From NCBI RefSeq assembly GCF_905475345.1, contig NC_066595.1, positions 3,223,001 to 3,287,000 on the forward strand: a stretch of DNA of 64,000 nt, written 5' to 3'. The notes beneath the pieces were generated by a model that saw nothing but the letters and a program-made list of their open reading frames with translations, did no database searches and was not told where the DNA came from. Origin of the DNA: Vespula vulgaris. Lineage: Eukaryota > Arthropoda > Insecta > Hymenoptera > Vespidae. The translations under genes and the position numbers were made by a program. Shown piece after piece: positions 1-12,446 of the stretch (positions are counted from its first letter, which is position 1; the number at the start of each line of letters is the position of its first letter).

Positions 1-3000
1 TGTCACCTATCAAGTATGTTACATTTTTTATATTTATTATAATTACAACAATATATTAAAAATTTGCTAAAATCTTAATTTACTAACCCTTAATGAATCT
101 AACTATAGCGTCAGGAAGATGCTCTGCGTGCTATAGAGGCTGTGAATAATATTGTTGTGGACGGACGGACAATAAAAACGTCACTGGGTACAACAAAATA
201 CTGTTCACATTTTATGCGCAATCAGGCGTGTCCAAAACCAGACTGCATGTATTTACATGATCTCGGGGACCAGGAGGCTTCGTTTACGAAAGAGGAAATG
301 CACCAAGGGAAACATCAGGAATACGAGCGCAAGCTTGTGCAATCTTTACATGCTCATGCATCTGCATTGCAGCGGTAAAAACATACGAATTTATTGCTTG
401 ATGACAGGTAAAATTAAAGTGTATATAATAGAATTAAAATTTAACATTTTTATCATATAGAAAACCAACACCATCACCACCTGTTACAAATAGTATTGGT
501 CGAGAAAATGGAACTACGAATTCACAAGCCAAGGAAGCATGGCCTTCGTTACAACCAGGACAAACGAATAGTAAGAATTTGCTTTAATAGATATATAATA
601 TATATTAAATGGATATAATACAATAATATTAATATTTGAAACATTTATAGAGAATATATTTATTATTTAATATTGCAATTTATATTTAAAAATATTTACA
701 CTTTACAGACACACAAACGAATTGTAAAGAATCATCACCACCTACCCAAACAACTTCACAGCAGCATAGCATAATTAATGGTAGCAGTCTTACCACTCAG
801 CAAACGCATATATCATCTGGAGCTTCTATGCATCAACAGAATAACAATAATAAAGGGGAAAATGGTATGAGTCTACGCAGAGGCAAAAGTAATAGTGAAA
901 GTAAGGCACAAGCAGCGCGAAATAAACATAAAAATTGTCAAAACAAAGAGAAGCATAGTACTCGAACAACGTCACGTTCTGAATCAAGCTCAATTAGTGT
1001 ACAAAACAATGTGCAACCACAAGTGAATGGTCAGAAGGATATAAGAAATTTTTCAGCTGAAACGAATAGTGATGTATTGCAAAAGTTAGGCAATAAGTGT
1101 AAGGTTGAACAACAGCAACAGCAGCAGCAACAGCAGCAGCAATCTAACAAAATTTCTAAACCGGCACAACAACCATCTAATGAACTTAAAATAAATGGTG
1201 TAGTTCAAAATGGGGAACGACGACATTCGGATAGTGAAACAGATCAACAACGAGAAGGTAGTACACCAGCTAGTACAATTTCAAGTTCAGAAGATTCTAA
1301 TGTAAATCATCAAGTGGAACAATTAGTGGAATCAAGTGAGGAGAACAATGGTGCTGCAATTTTAGGTGAGTTTCTTATACTCGTCGTCATTTCTTTATGT
1401 ATCGACTTTTTAATTTTACATTGAATTGATGAAAGCGAATGTACGTGTGCAGGTAAATCAAAGATGTATAAAAAGATATAATTACAGTCAAGTATTCTAA
1501 ATAGTAATGTAGTATGTTACAATGTAATATCAAAGTCATCTTCAAAATTTAAAACAATAATATCTGATGCTTTGCCTGATTAATAACAATCATAGGAGAT
1601 TTATATATATATATATATAAAAAAAAAAAAGAAAGAAAAAACTTTAGAACGAATTAGTATGTATACAAGTCTCATTTAAAGAATAGTGTTAATAGTTCTA
1701 TTATAAATGTTTTACAAATTGTTTTTAGATATACAAATATTGCATGATTGTAGATTATCTCATATATTTTCTCATCTGTTATAATATTTATAAACCTTTG
1801 TGTAAAAAAAAAAACAAATAATTTTATAATCCTTAAAGTTGAACATCTCTATAAATATTGTGATACATAGATTTTCTCACTGTATAATTATCAAAAGTTA
1901 ATACAATGTTATAAGAAAATATACATATTAGAATGCATAAGTGATCATGTGAGAATAGATGAAATATATATAATGACTTGCAAACAATTCAGATTGTGAA
2001 TCTTGAATTAATATAGATATTGATATATGCCAAAATAAAGAGAATTCTTGAAAATAAGAAGTAGCTGTTTGTTGTATTTTTGTATACACTTAATTTTATC
2101 CTTTTTACAAAATTTCATAAGAAACAAAATTATACAACACTTGCCCAGAAGAAAGTTTATCTCTGTGTTTCTTCTTCATTTGAATAAATTAAAGAAATTA
2201 TGTAAGTCATATGAAATATACACACGTACATATATGTGTGTATATATATATATATATATTTCAGCATTTATTACAACAAATTAATAACAGTGGTAGGTAT
2301 TACTTTAAAAGATTCAGTATTAATTTCTGGGTACGTGTATATATATTTTAATTTTGGTGGCTGAGAGGTTATTAGAAGCTGTTTATTCTGGCATTCTGAT
2401 AATCAGTAAATAAATGACATCTTGATCGCGTCTCGTAGTGTAGCGCTATGTGCGTATCGTGTCTAGGTTCATCACCTGCTAGCACAAACTCATCGCAAGG
2501 TGCCAATCAACAGCCACCACCAGGGCTACATAATGGGTCTCAAATGCAACTTAATCATCGGTCAATCTTTCAGGCGGACAATAATAGTTTCTTCAGTACA
2601 AATACCTTCCAGAAAATATCTACAGCCGCCTCAGTCACATCCAACTCCTTAACAGGTATGTACATTATATTTTTTCATTAAAATGACCATAAATTTATCT
2701 ATAAAACTTACGATAAATATTATCTGTAATTTTATACATTATTTACTTTCTTCATATGTTTTTGTTAAAATGAAATGTATTCTTTTGTTGTATATAGGAA
2801 ATACAAATTTGGATTGGCCGAGTACAGGCTTGGCTTCCATTCCTGATTCTTTACCAACAGTTCACTCAAGTGAAGATTGGCAAGCAGCATTTGGTTTTCA
2901 TCCTGAATCTACGCGATCAAATCATATTGTACGAAAAATTAGTCCTTCCAATTCACCACGAGTAACTTTCAATTCTGAAGACTTTGCAGAAGAGGAAGTG

Positions 3001-5221
3001 TATAGTAATTCGCAGTATAATGCAATCTCAGAATCTTCAGGCACCTTTGCAACAAATTTGCTTGTTAATTCACCTGCATCCAAATTTATGGCAGATTTCC
3101 AGCAAAATTCATTACAACAAAGGCTTGTTATGCAAGTTAGTGATTGTATATTTTTTATATTTCATGAGATATACTAATTCTAGATAACTAACTCTACATT
3201 GAATATTTCAAAGGCACAACAAAATCAAGAAAATTGTGAATATATCAAGCAAAACGGGCATGCAACTTTAAAAGAAGTTCAAAATCATCATGAACCTGGA
3301 TCCGATGTAAAAGCAGACGACGATTTAGGCTTCGATCCTTTTCATGAAACACAGAAAGCCCTTGCAGAATTAATGGAGAATGAAATGCAGTTACAACAAC
3401 AAAGATTATTTCAACAGCAACAACAGCAACAGCAACAGAGAGAACGAGAAGAGCAAAGCAGGGTACAACATCAACAAAATCTTGCGAATCTTGGTCAGCA
3501 GCACTTTCCACAGGTGAAAAAATTTAATTTAAAATAAAAAAGTTTCTTTATAAAATATGTATAATGAGTATATTATTGATAATATGTTCGTAATTGTAAT
3601 GGAAAATTTTAAAGAAAATTACAAATTATATATATTTATATATATATATACATACATTTGTTTATAATATATTTAACGAACATCATAATACTATTTGAAG
3701 TTAATTTAAATGGATAATTATCATCCTAGGTTGCACACATAGCACATCTACAGCAACAAGCGCAGCACTTGCAAAATTTGCAAGTTCTTCAACAATCGCA
3801 TTCCCTCCTGTCTCGTCTTCCGCAGAATCTTCTACAAAGTGGCGCACAGAGTCCTGCTCAGAATTCTGTAACAGCTGCTAGTCTGGCACAGCGCAGCCGT
3901 CTCCCTCCGCCAGGTTTTCCTGGCGCAACCCCAAATCACATGAACTCTTTCGGTCTTGGTATACCGCGGCCTGCCCCTACAAACAATGCCCTCACGGGTT
4001 AGTGTTTCTCCAATTTTTCCAACATCTGGAATCATAGCCCACAGTGCGTGAATTTACATACCTATGAATACATAATGTCTTCATAAAATAAATAATACAT
4101 TTTGTAAGTTTAATGGTAAGCGTAGTAACAAAAAAAAAAAAAAGAAATTAAAAATGTATACATAGCAAGGAATTATTCAATTTAGTTGTAGGATATTATA
4201 ATATAATTTCAGATTGAAGATTTTCAAAATAACCACTTCCAAGGTCACGAATAATTAATCAATTTGGATTATATTAAATTTCTTCTCCTTTTTAAGATAC
4301 ATTGAATATTTAACTAAATATTCAAACACGATAAACATTGTTTTATCAGTGCAATTTTATTTAAAATTGGCTTTTATTGTATACACACATTTATCTGAAG
4401 ATCATAGTAAAATTTTATTCATAAATGATTCGTCTAGTATGTTATTTACAGGAACACAGCCATCACAGCAAAGTGCGTATCTTCCAAATGGAAATCCTCT
4501 ACTCAATACACAAGGTAAAATTTCTTTTAATTTATAGGCGTTTAATTTTTTAGTGCGTTTTATTAAAATTTTCTCCTTGTTACTGGAGTAGGTATCAGTA
4601 AATGCGCAGGCGATACTGTTTACACATTAAAAGATTGGTGTGAGATAAGTAGCCAACAACAACAACAACAATTTCATCATCAAGCATTGCATCAAAAAGG
4701 GGGATGGAACAACTTTGGGCCTATTGCAGACTGGACTTCAATTGATCCAGCTATTGTTAGTTCATCTAGGCCTCTTCCATTCCAAACTACTAGCACGTGG
4801 CAATTTCCACATGTACATCCTTCTCACACAGTATCCCACAATGCGCAACAGGTTACGCAGCTATAAATATAATATATGAAATTAATTATTATTTATTATT
4901 GTGAAAATAGATTATTGTGAGTTCTGTATGTATATACTATATCTATAATATTTAACATACTAATTATAATAATTAATTTTATTTTATAGGAACAGAACGC
5001 ACCAGCTCAGCATTGGGCAATGCAACCACCGCCGGGCTTTGCTGCGCCTGCAACTACAGGGCAACTAAGTAATCAACAAGCAAGCACAGCTGCACAGCCG
5101 CACACCAAACTTATCTCTGCAGGATCAGAAATTGAGAGTATGTTTAATTCTCGTTTATAAAGTATTTGTCTAAGAAAAAAAAAGTCATATGAATATATAT
5201 ATTTATATTACAGATTTATAA
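1..5221 (+). CDS. Cnot4: CNOT4 (CCR4-NOT E3 ubiquitin ligase subunit), 3' part; 5' end outside window
   Basis: NOT4 is the RING-type ubiquitin ligase that associates with the CCR4-NOT deadenylase. The RING finger and the start of the RRM lie left of the window. Coding exons read as 1-13, 109-374, 461-570, 709-1365, 2467-2655, 2798-3135, 3214-3513, 3730-3997, 4452-4514, 4592-4851, 4990-5137 and 5214-5221; all borders have matching phases and GT-AG signals. Exon 109-374 carries the end of the RRM and a CCCH zinc finger (C-x8-C-x4-C-x3-H, starting KYCSHF). The rest is low-complexity Ser/Gln/Asn-rich sequence with polyQ runs near 1105-1140, 3410-3440 and 4653-4672. The conserved helix GFDPFHETQKALAEL (near 3328-3372) matches my memory of the metazoan NOT4 CAF40-binding region. 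The last coding exon has only 8 coding bases; reading through the donor at 5138 would give a slightly different end. A candidate poly(A) signal lies near 6952. Family call firm, exact C-terminus less so. Confidence 0.9.
1105..1141 (+). repeat. CAG/CAA polyglutamine repeat inside CNOT4
   Basis: Mixed CAA and CAG codons encode an uninterrupted run of about 12 glutamines in the disordered part of CNOT4. The mixed codons suggest selection for the protein tract rather than recent slippage of one triplet. Confidence 0.8.
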
Positions 5222-6473
5222 AGATTACAAACACACCAAGTCTACAAATGACATGGTGAAATATTCGTATCCGATGAAATGAAAGCCGGCAAAGAAATTA
5301 AAACGACAGTCTGTAACGTATGTTTTCTTTAACATGTGTTTACATTTGCCTTCAGCTATTGTATAGTTGCTGCAGTCTTACTGTATAAGCATTTCTTATG
5401 AGAAACGAAAAAAACAGCATATTTTGTTGAATAATATGGAAAAGTCTTGACAAATATTTTTTTTCTAATATTACTAAAAAATCGAATATATATTAAAATT
5501 TTAATATTAATTCTATTATCATATGTCAGATCTTAAATACACTTATGAAGCAAACCATAAGTAATTTAATAATTAAAATAATTAATCCAAATATTTCTAA
5601 GAGCATATTACAATTTTCACCATCTTCATTACATTTTAATTGTTTTATTGTAAAAGTATAATATGTTTTGAAAAACATTATCGGTTCTTATTAATTGAAG
5701 CTTATCGAAATGAAAGTTAAGCGGAAGTAGTATACACATCGATTTCGGAAAAGATTAATATTTCTTTATTTGGAATATTATTATATATATTTGCATATAT
5801 ATGTGCAATTTTTTTTCATTATTTCCTAGATTTTTGATCAATATAATGAAAACTTGAATATTCAGATATGAGTAAATAGCGATTTATAACTTGATTGAAT
5901 TATAAAAATACGTTAATTTAATGTTTAATTAAACGTCAGATCCATCAGCTTTATTATAAGCGGTACAAGATTTGTAATCAATGTAAAGTTAATTTATAAT
6001 CGCATATATAAAGTCATATTAAAGGAAAGATGCAGTAATAACATTATCTTGAAGGATTAAACAACATTTTACGTGTGCGGAATATAGAAAACTACGGTGC
6101 GACTGTCGAGAAAATTAATATGAAAGGGCCATATCTCAGATCACAGGTGTATAAATACGAACTCAATAATACCTGGAGTGTCTGACCGATAGTAATACAA
6201 TACAAATTGCTATGTTGAATGGTTTACTTTAACAGCAGATTGTGTTAAACATCTGCTGCCTTAACGTGAATAACACAACACGATACATATACAAGAGAAT
6301 GATTGAGATAATGAACATATGATTATTATAAATTTAACTGATTTAAGGTAATCAAGAAATATACGATATGCGCAAAAAATGATTACAAACATGATATTCA
6401 ATTTTCTACATCCTCCTGCTTCCTTTATATCCGTATCGTGTATTGTGCTCATTGATTTTCTTATAATTTTTTA

Positions 6474-6516
<43 letters not shown>

Positions 6517-7270
6517 GTGTATATATATATGTGTGTACATGTACATATATATGTATGCATATTATGCATATAGTTATTTTTAACATGTATATAAAGTATT
6601 ATATGTATATACACACAAAATACGTTGCGTAGTAGAAGATTTATTAATATTACATGTAGTAAAATTATAAATATTACATTTTCTACATGTAAAGTGTATT
6701 TCATTTATAAAAAAAAACTACTCACAATATTGTGACATTAAATTTGATTTTATTTATTTCTTAATATATAAATAACAAAATATCTTATTCTATATATATA
6801 TGATATATCACCACCCATTATCTTGTATACACAGATTGGAATTTTGTATATTTAGGAAATAATATGGTATTATACAATCTTGTATGTATTTGTAGAATAT
6901 CAATGTGAAAAGACCATTATAATTCATTATCTATATATTAGTTATGAAAAGTAATAAAGAGATTACTTTTCATATACATATAACGATTAATCCGAATGGT
7001 ATAATGGCAAAACCATGATCTATTTTGGATTTTATCCATAATATGTACACTCTATTATACTAAGTCTCTACTAAACGTGACGTGTATACATACTTATGCA
7101 CAGAGACAATTGTTAATAGCATTCTGTCAAAATGCATTCTATCCTTTACATCCTTCAGGATTCTTATTAATTTCATCTTAAGATATATTAACACAACTAA
7201 GCAATAAGTTTTACTGCAATGATAATTCAGCTATAGTATCAATGATTTGTATGAAATATAAAAAATTTTC
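5222..7270. other. Convergent 3' region between CNOT4 and cereblon
   Basis: No open frame here resembles a protein. The stretch is AT-rich and presumably holds both 3' UTRs, since the two genes point at each other. AATAAA occurs near 6952 on the plus strand, and its complement TTTATT near 6750 suits the cereblon transcript, so the 3' ends may overlap. An AT/GT microsatellite lies at about 6476-6560. Confidence 0.6.
6476..6560. repeat. AT/GT-rich microsatellite
   Basis: Alternating TA and TG dinucleotides with interruptions, in the presumed CNOT4 3' UTR. Confidence 0.75.
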
Positions 7271-9268
7271 TCAATTGCCAACTGGATTGGCATCAGTTTC
7301 TGTTGTATCATCTGCTTTCTTATTTGTTTTATTTTTTAAAGCTCTACGAGATAAACCCCAAAAAGCTTTAGGTTTCAAATTATTTTTTACTGCTGTAAAT
7401 TTCCAACCCATATGAGAATAACAATTATTGCAACTTGCTGTTGTCCAGGCATATCTATAAAAACAAATAAATTATTTCTAAATAATCCCATAATCTTTAA
7501 CAAAAAAAATTTTGTTAAATATTTATTTCCTTACCCTGGAAACCAACTGTAATCCATTGAAGATGTATCCATATTAAGCTTTAATCCTTCTGCATGGTAG
7601 ACAGTTATTGTTTCAAATATAACACCATAGCCATTACAATATGTACTTTGAAGGCCTTCTGTACTCATTGGGAACATATTTGATTGATGAGCAATAAAAT
7701 TATCACAATGTATACAAACAAAAGATCTATCCTAAAAAATAGAAGTTCTTTTTCACATATTAGTTCATATGAACATATTTTCTATGTTTTATATATGTAC
7801 ATATAAATTTTATTATATTACCTCAATAAGAAATTTTATTTCTCTTTGTAACCTTGCAATAGCACAGTCATAATTTAATAAATCAATTCTTTCATCATCA
7901 TCAACTAATACATTTTGTGCAACCCAAAATGATAATTCAATTGGATCTTTGGGTATGTTACCACCTCCTACAAAAGTATTAATACATTTAAGAAAAAAAT
8001 AATATTTCCAAACAATTGGAACTGATTACTTAATTAAAAATACTAACGTTTTTCAAGAAATTGTAAATGATGCCGTATTTTCGAAGATAATCTCACAGGA
8101 TCATACTGTTTATATACCCAAGATGGCCATGGAGTTATCACAGAATCTACTTTCTCGACAAAGTCTTGCTGTTTCAATTCTTGTTCATTAGTTGGTTGTA
8201 CTCGTAAATGATCTAATGAGGCTAAACGATAATCCAAGAATGGATGGTTCAAAGTAACTTCTGGTAATATTTTAACATTTGCAGAAAACATGTCATAACC
8301 CTAATATATACGGATATATATATTAATATGTTTGAATATAATTTTATCCTATATAAGTATCACATATAGATGAAATATCATTATTAATGTAACTTCACAA
8401 ACCTTCATTATAACACGTAATATTTTGAATCGCTGTCTACCCTTGGCTTTTAGTCGAAAACTTCCTGCCATTAGATCTCCATCATAATATTCATATACTT
8501 CAGCTGTTGTACCTACATGTACCATCTTACCATTGTTTACACATATGACACCAAATATATGATCTTTTTGAATGCAATTTTGTAACATTCTAATAACTTC
8601 TATACTTTCTGATTTCATTGGTAATGTTTGTCCAGGAAATAAAATAATAGAATGTTTAACTAACAATGGTAAATTCCTGTGAATTCCATCATCTAGTAAT
8701 GTTCTTCCTCTTAGTTCTTTTAGATTATTTCCTAAATACTATTATCATACAAATAATAATATACTGTTTCTTTTAAAAAGAAAAAACAAAAAAAACAACT
8801 TACAGAATGTGTGGTTGGAAGGGCCAAGTCAAAAGTACTCTCAGAAGGTATTGTTGCTTCTTCGGTTTCATTATTTTCTGGATGAAGAAATTGCAGAACA
8901 TGAGCAAAGTTATGATCTAAAAGTTATTAGATGAATATATTTATTATTTGATATAATATCTAATTGTATGAAGAATATGACAGATGTATATCATTATTTG
9001 CAATTTCAATTAAAACCAATCAAAAGAAAATAATAATAAAAAAAATTAAGAATAAATTATTAAAGCATTATTCATCTGCGAATTTGGAAAATTTAATTAA
9101 TAATCATAAGTAAATTATGCACATATACATATATACACATATGTATATATATATATACATATGTATATACATATATAAATTATCAATATTAAAGATTTTC
9201 AAAAATAATATACCCAATATTTGAAAATCGTCCGAATCACTGGAACTTTCTGTGCCTGCAAGATCCAT
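7271..9268 (-). CDS. CRBN: Cereblon, CRL4 substrate receptor
   Basis: Cereblon is the substrate receptor of the CUL4-DDB1 ubiquitin ligase and binds C-terminal cyclic imide degrons. Seven coding exons: 9214-9268, 8804-8916, 8403-8738, 8048-8300, 7822-7967, 7535-7731 and 7271-7454, giving 427 residues (human is 442). Exons 3-5 encode the LON-like domain, including FPGQTLP and GRQRFK. Exons 6-7 encode the CULT domain: zinc cysteines C307/C310 and C375/C378, and the three pocket tryptophans W364, W370 and W384, all visible. The start was chosen because the acidic N-terminus MDLAGTESS follows directly, and the phases close only with acceptor 8739-8740, which restores YLGNN. A putative TTTATT poly(A) complement lies near 6750. 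It is divergent from B4GALT7. Confidence 0.95.
9137..9164. repeat. 28-bp perfect palindrome in cereblon intron 1
   Basis: The segment equals its own reverse complement: ACAT, then ten AT-rich bases and their complement, then ATGT. It sits in a TA/CA-rich microsatellite at about 9119-9178 and is probably a by-product of that repeat. Confidence 0.7.
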
Positions 9269-10455
9269 TGTATTCGCCGATTATATCGCTTAGAACAGAA
9301 GCTATAGAAAATGAAAAGAAGTAAAACAATGAAATATTAGACAATAGGTATTCTTTTATCGAAAAAAGTGAAAATTTAATGAAATTTAATAGAAGGGTTA
9401 TGTATGTGTTTACATATTATCATTTACTTCAGCTGCATTCAACGGGAAAATATTTGGAAGTACTTGTTAGGTGGCAGTAGAAATATTCCACTAATGTAAT
9501 CAAGTTGTATAAAGAGTTTAATATACATATGATATACTAAACTATATTGTATATATGGATAAGAATGAAAATAGTTGACATTGGTGTTATGCGAATACGC
9601 AGAGAAAATCGTATATTTTATAGAAATAAGTAAACACTTGATTACGCCAATCAGAATTTTTCATTTATGGACGTCAATCGATTTTTGAAGAATATTGATC
9701 ATTTAAAAATAAGATCGCGTTTCGTTAATGTCAAATATCCCTTGTAATAGACGCTTTAAAGAAATAACAGATCAAATATTTACATTTGAAATGACACAAT
9801 TCATTATTTCATAAACACGTAAGGAGGTTGACTTTCTAGGTATAAATAGATTGTTTAGGTTATTTAGCACAATATGGCCGTGGCCAGTAAGTCGGTGTGT
9901 TTAGTCGTCGTAAGATCTACGATAAAACGGCGGGAATGATTTTTATTAATTAAAACGTGTATCACTGTGTATTAATAATGAATGTATTGATCACAAGAAG
10001 AACAAATAACAATAATACGTATGGTATAAATGAAAAAATTCGTATAAAATATAAACAACACTTGTCGGATGATCGAGCATTGGAACAGGTGGTGTACGTC
10101 AAGCAATTATTTATCAAAAAATTTAATTCACCAGACGACAGAAATGTTTCAAAAAGGAAAACATAAAATAGAGAAGTAAACGTATATACTCTCAAGAATT
10201 ATTTTCACGAACGAACATATTTTTATCTGAAAAATGGAACTGATACTATCGAATCGAAAGATAATAAACAAATTTTATGGATAACGAAATAATGAGCAAA
10301 TTTTACGAAATATTCGAGATCTTATGATTTAATTAATTAAATATTTATCGATCGAAGGGTACAAAAAATGTGTCATTGTACATTGTAGAATATTGCAATG
10401 GATTAAGGAATAGATACTTTGGTTATAAATGAAGTTAAAATATATCTGACTTATT
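9269..10455. other. Divergent promoter region, cereblon / B4GALT7
   Basis: About 1.2 kb separates two head-to-head genes. The part near 9830-9960 is less AT-rich than its surroundings and may hold the 5' exon or promoter of B4GALT7. The small frames at 9957-10195 look like chance. No recognised promoter motif stood out. Confidence 0.45.
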
Positions 10456-11836
10456 ATGGAAGCTGTATGGAGGAGCTTCAAGTTCAGATATATTCTTATT
10501 TGTATCTTTGTTACCTTCATCATGTCCTGTTTAATAAGTATTGTTCCCATTAATATTGGTAAATATATTACTCATTAATAAATATTTAATATACGATATA
10601 TATATATATACTATATAAACAAGAAAAATTAATCTATTTCATAAAAATTATAGATGAATGTAAATGTGAAAATGATATTTTGATGAAGCAATACAATGCT
10701 CATAAACAAAATACCAAATTGCATAAAAAGTCTGAAAGATCCAAGTACAAGTTAGCTATTCTTGTACCATTTAGAGATCGTTTTGATGAATTATTAACAT
10801 TTGCAATACACATGCAAGAGTTTTTAGATAAGCAGAATATAAACTATCATATATTTATATTAAATCAGGTACATCATTTTAATAAAATTGAAATATTTAA
10901 ACTTTGTGTTAAAGAGTTATTTTAGAACTCTTGTTTTAGAACAATTTCATATGTTACAGTTCGACAGATACAGATTTAATCGAGCTTCCCTCATTAATGT
11001 TGGTTTTCTTGAAACTAGTAAAGATTTCCATTATATAGCCATGCATGATGTTGATTTACTGCCATTAAATGACGAATTATTATATATATATCCTAGTAAA
11101 GGTCCTTATCATATATCATCTCCAGATTTGCATCCTAGGTATCATTATTCCACATTTGTTGGTGGTATATTACTTATTAAAAGGTAATTATACATTAGGT
11201 AACTTCATTATTTGATGAAAATTTATTATTGAAAAATACAGAAAATACATTGAAACATTTATTATTGAAAAATAATGTAGAGTTTTTAAAAATTAATGTC
11301 TTTTTAGAGAGCATTACATGCAAGTTAATGGTATGTCAAATAAGTATTGGGGTTGGGGTCTTGAGGATGATGAATTTTATGTCAGATTAAAGGAAGCTGG
11401 CTTAAGTATTACTCGGCCTCAAAATATATCTACAGGAACGCATAATACATTTAAGTATGTTCAATATCATATTACAAATGATAAAATTTTGAATCTTTGG
11501 TATGTATAAAACTTAGACCTCAGTGATAAATGGTATTATGTTGCTATTTCAGACATATTCATGATAGAAATCATAGAAAGCGTGATATGATGAAGTGTTA
11601 CAATCAGCGGGAAGTTACTAGAAAACGAGATAGAGAAACTGGTTTAAGTAATATCTCATATAAAATAATAAATAGAATTAAAATGACAATTGCGAACACA
11701 TCATTGACTGTACTCAATATCTCCTTGATGTGTGACAAGTCTAATACACCTTGGTGTGAATGTGATAAAACTAGTGTTTCGAAAGATACAAAACCAAAAG
11801 AGAAAAAAAAGATAATTAATAATAATATTAACAACG

Positions 11837-11885
<49 letters not shown>

Positions 11886-11913
11886 CAAAGGTAAATCAGA
11901 TACAGCATTGTAA
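10456..11913 (+). CDS. B4GALT7: Beta-1,4-galactosyltransferase 7 (xylosylprotein galactosyltransferase I)
   Basis: This Golgi enzyme adds the first galactose to xylose in the glycosaminoglycan linker tetrasaccharide. Coding exons 10456-10558, 10654-10868, 10960-11183, 11308-11454 and 11553-11913 give 349 residues. A type II signal anchor fills roughly residues 11-30. Family marks are LVPFRDR, FNRASLINVGF, the Mn-binding DVD (residues 136-138), GWGLEDDEF (196-204) and HIHD (231-234). The start was chosen because it places the hydrophobic anchor directly after a short basic N-terminus, as in the family. After the conserved TPWC the protein continues about 50 residues beyond the human end and runs into poly-Asn encoded by an AAT microsatellite. 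It converges on the THAP gene, and AATAAA occurs near 12305. Confidence 0.95.
11837..11880 (+). repeat. (AAT)n microsatellite coding poly-Asn in B4GALT7
   Basis: An almost pure AAT array is read in frame as about 15 asparagines near the C-terminus. Being outside the catalytic domain it is probably tolerated. Confidence 0.85.
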
Positions 11914-12446
11914 CTATATTATTATTGTACTAAAAAGAAATTACAAAACCCATTACAATTATATAGAACACTGTGTTTTTGATAATTTGTATCTTTAGAG
12001 TATGATAAAGTTTTGTCCATGCAGAAGAAGAAACGTTTTTATTTAATTTTTAATCAGAAAATTTTAATCAAAAAGTTTCTTTTCATGTATCAAACATTCA
12101 GACCAGTTAACTATAACTTACATGTTTTATACAAGGGATACAATAATATAACATACAACAAATGATCTTTGAGAGTATCAATTTAATTAACTAAGATTCA
12201 CTAATCAAATGCATATTTATCATACAGGCGATATAACATGTAAATTTTATACTGTTTGTACACATTATTTACATCTAAAATTATTCTCATGATCGCATTT
12301 TACAATAAATAATACTCACAAATGCTTAATGGTTATTGTACAATGACAAGGAACAAAGTGTTCAAATATTAAAACCTATATCTCCATATATCTAAATCTG
12401 CAATGAGTAAAAAAAAGAAAAAATGATTGATTGAATACATATATGG
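11914..12446. other. Convergent 3' region, B4GALT7 / THAP gene
   Basis: AT-rich, no supported gene. It probably holds the 3' UTRs of both flanking genes: AATAAA near 12305 on plus, TTTATT near 12039 for the minus-strand transcript, so the two UTRs probably overlap. Confidence 0.5.

Noticed and set aside
8701..8733. Acceptor at 8732-8733 for cereblon exon 3
   Set aside because: It brings a stop within four codons; the AG at 8739-8740 keeps phase and restores the conserved YLG.
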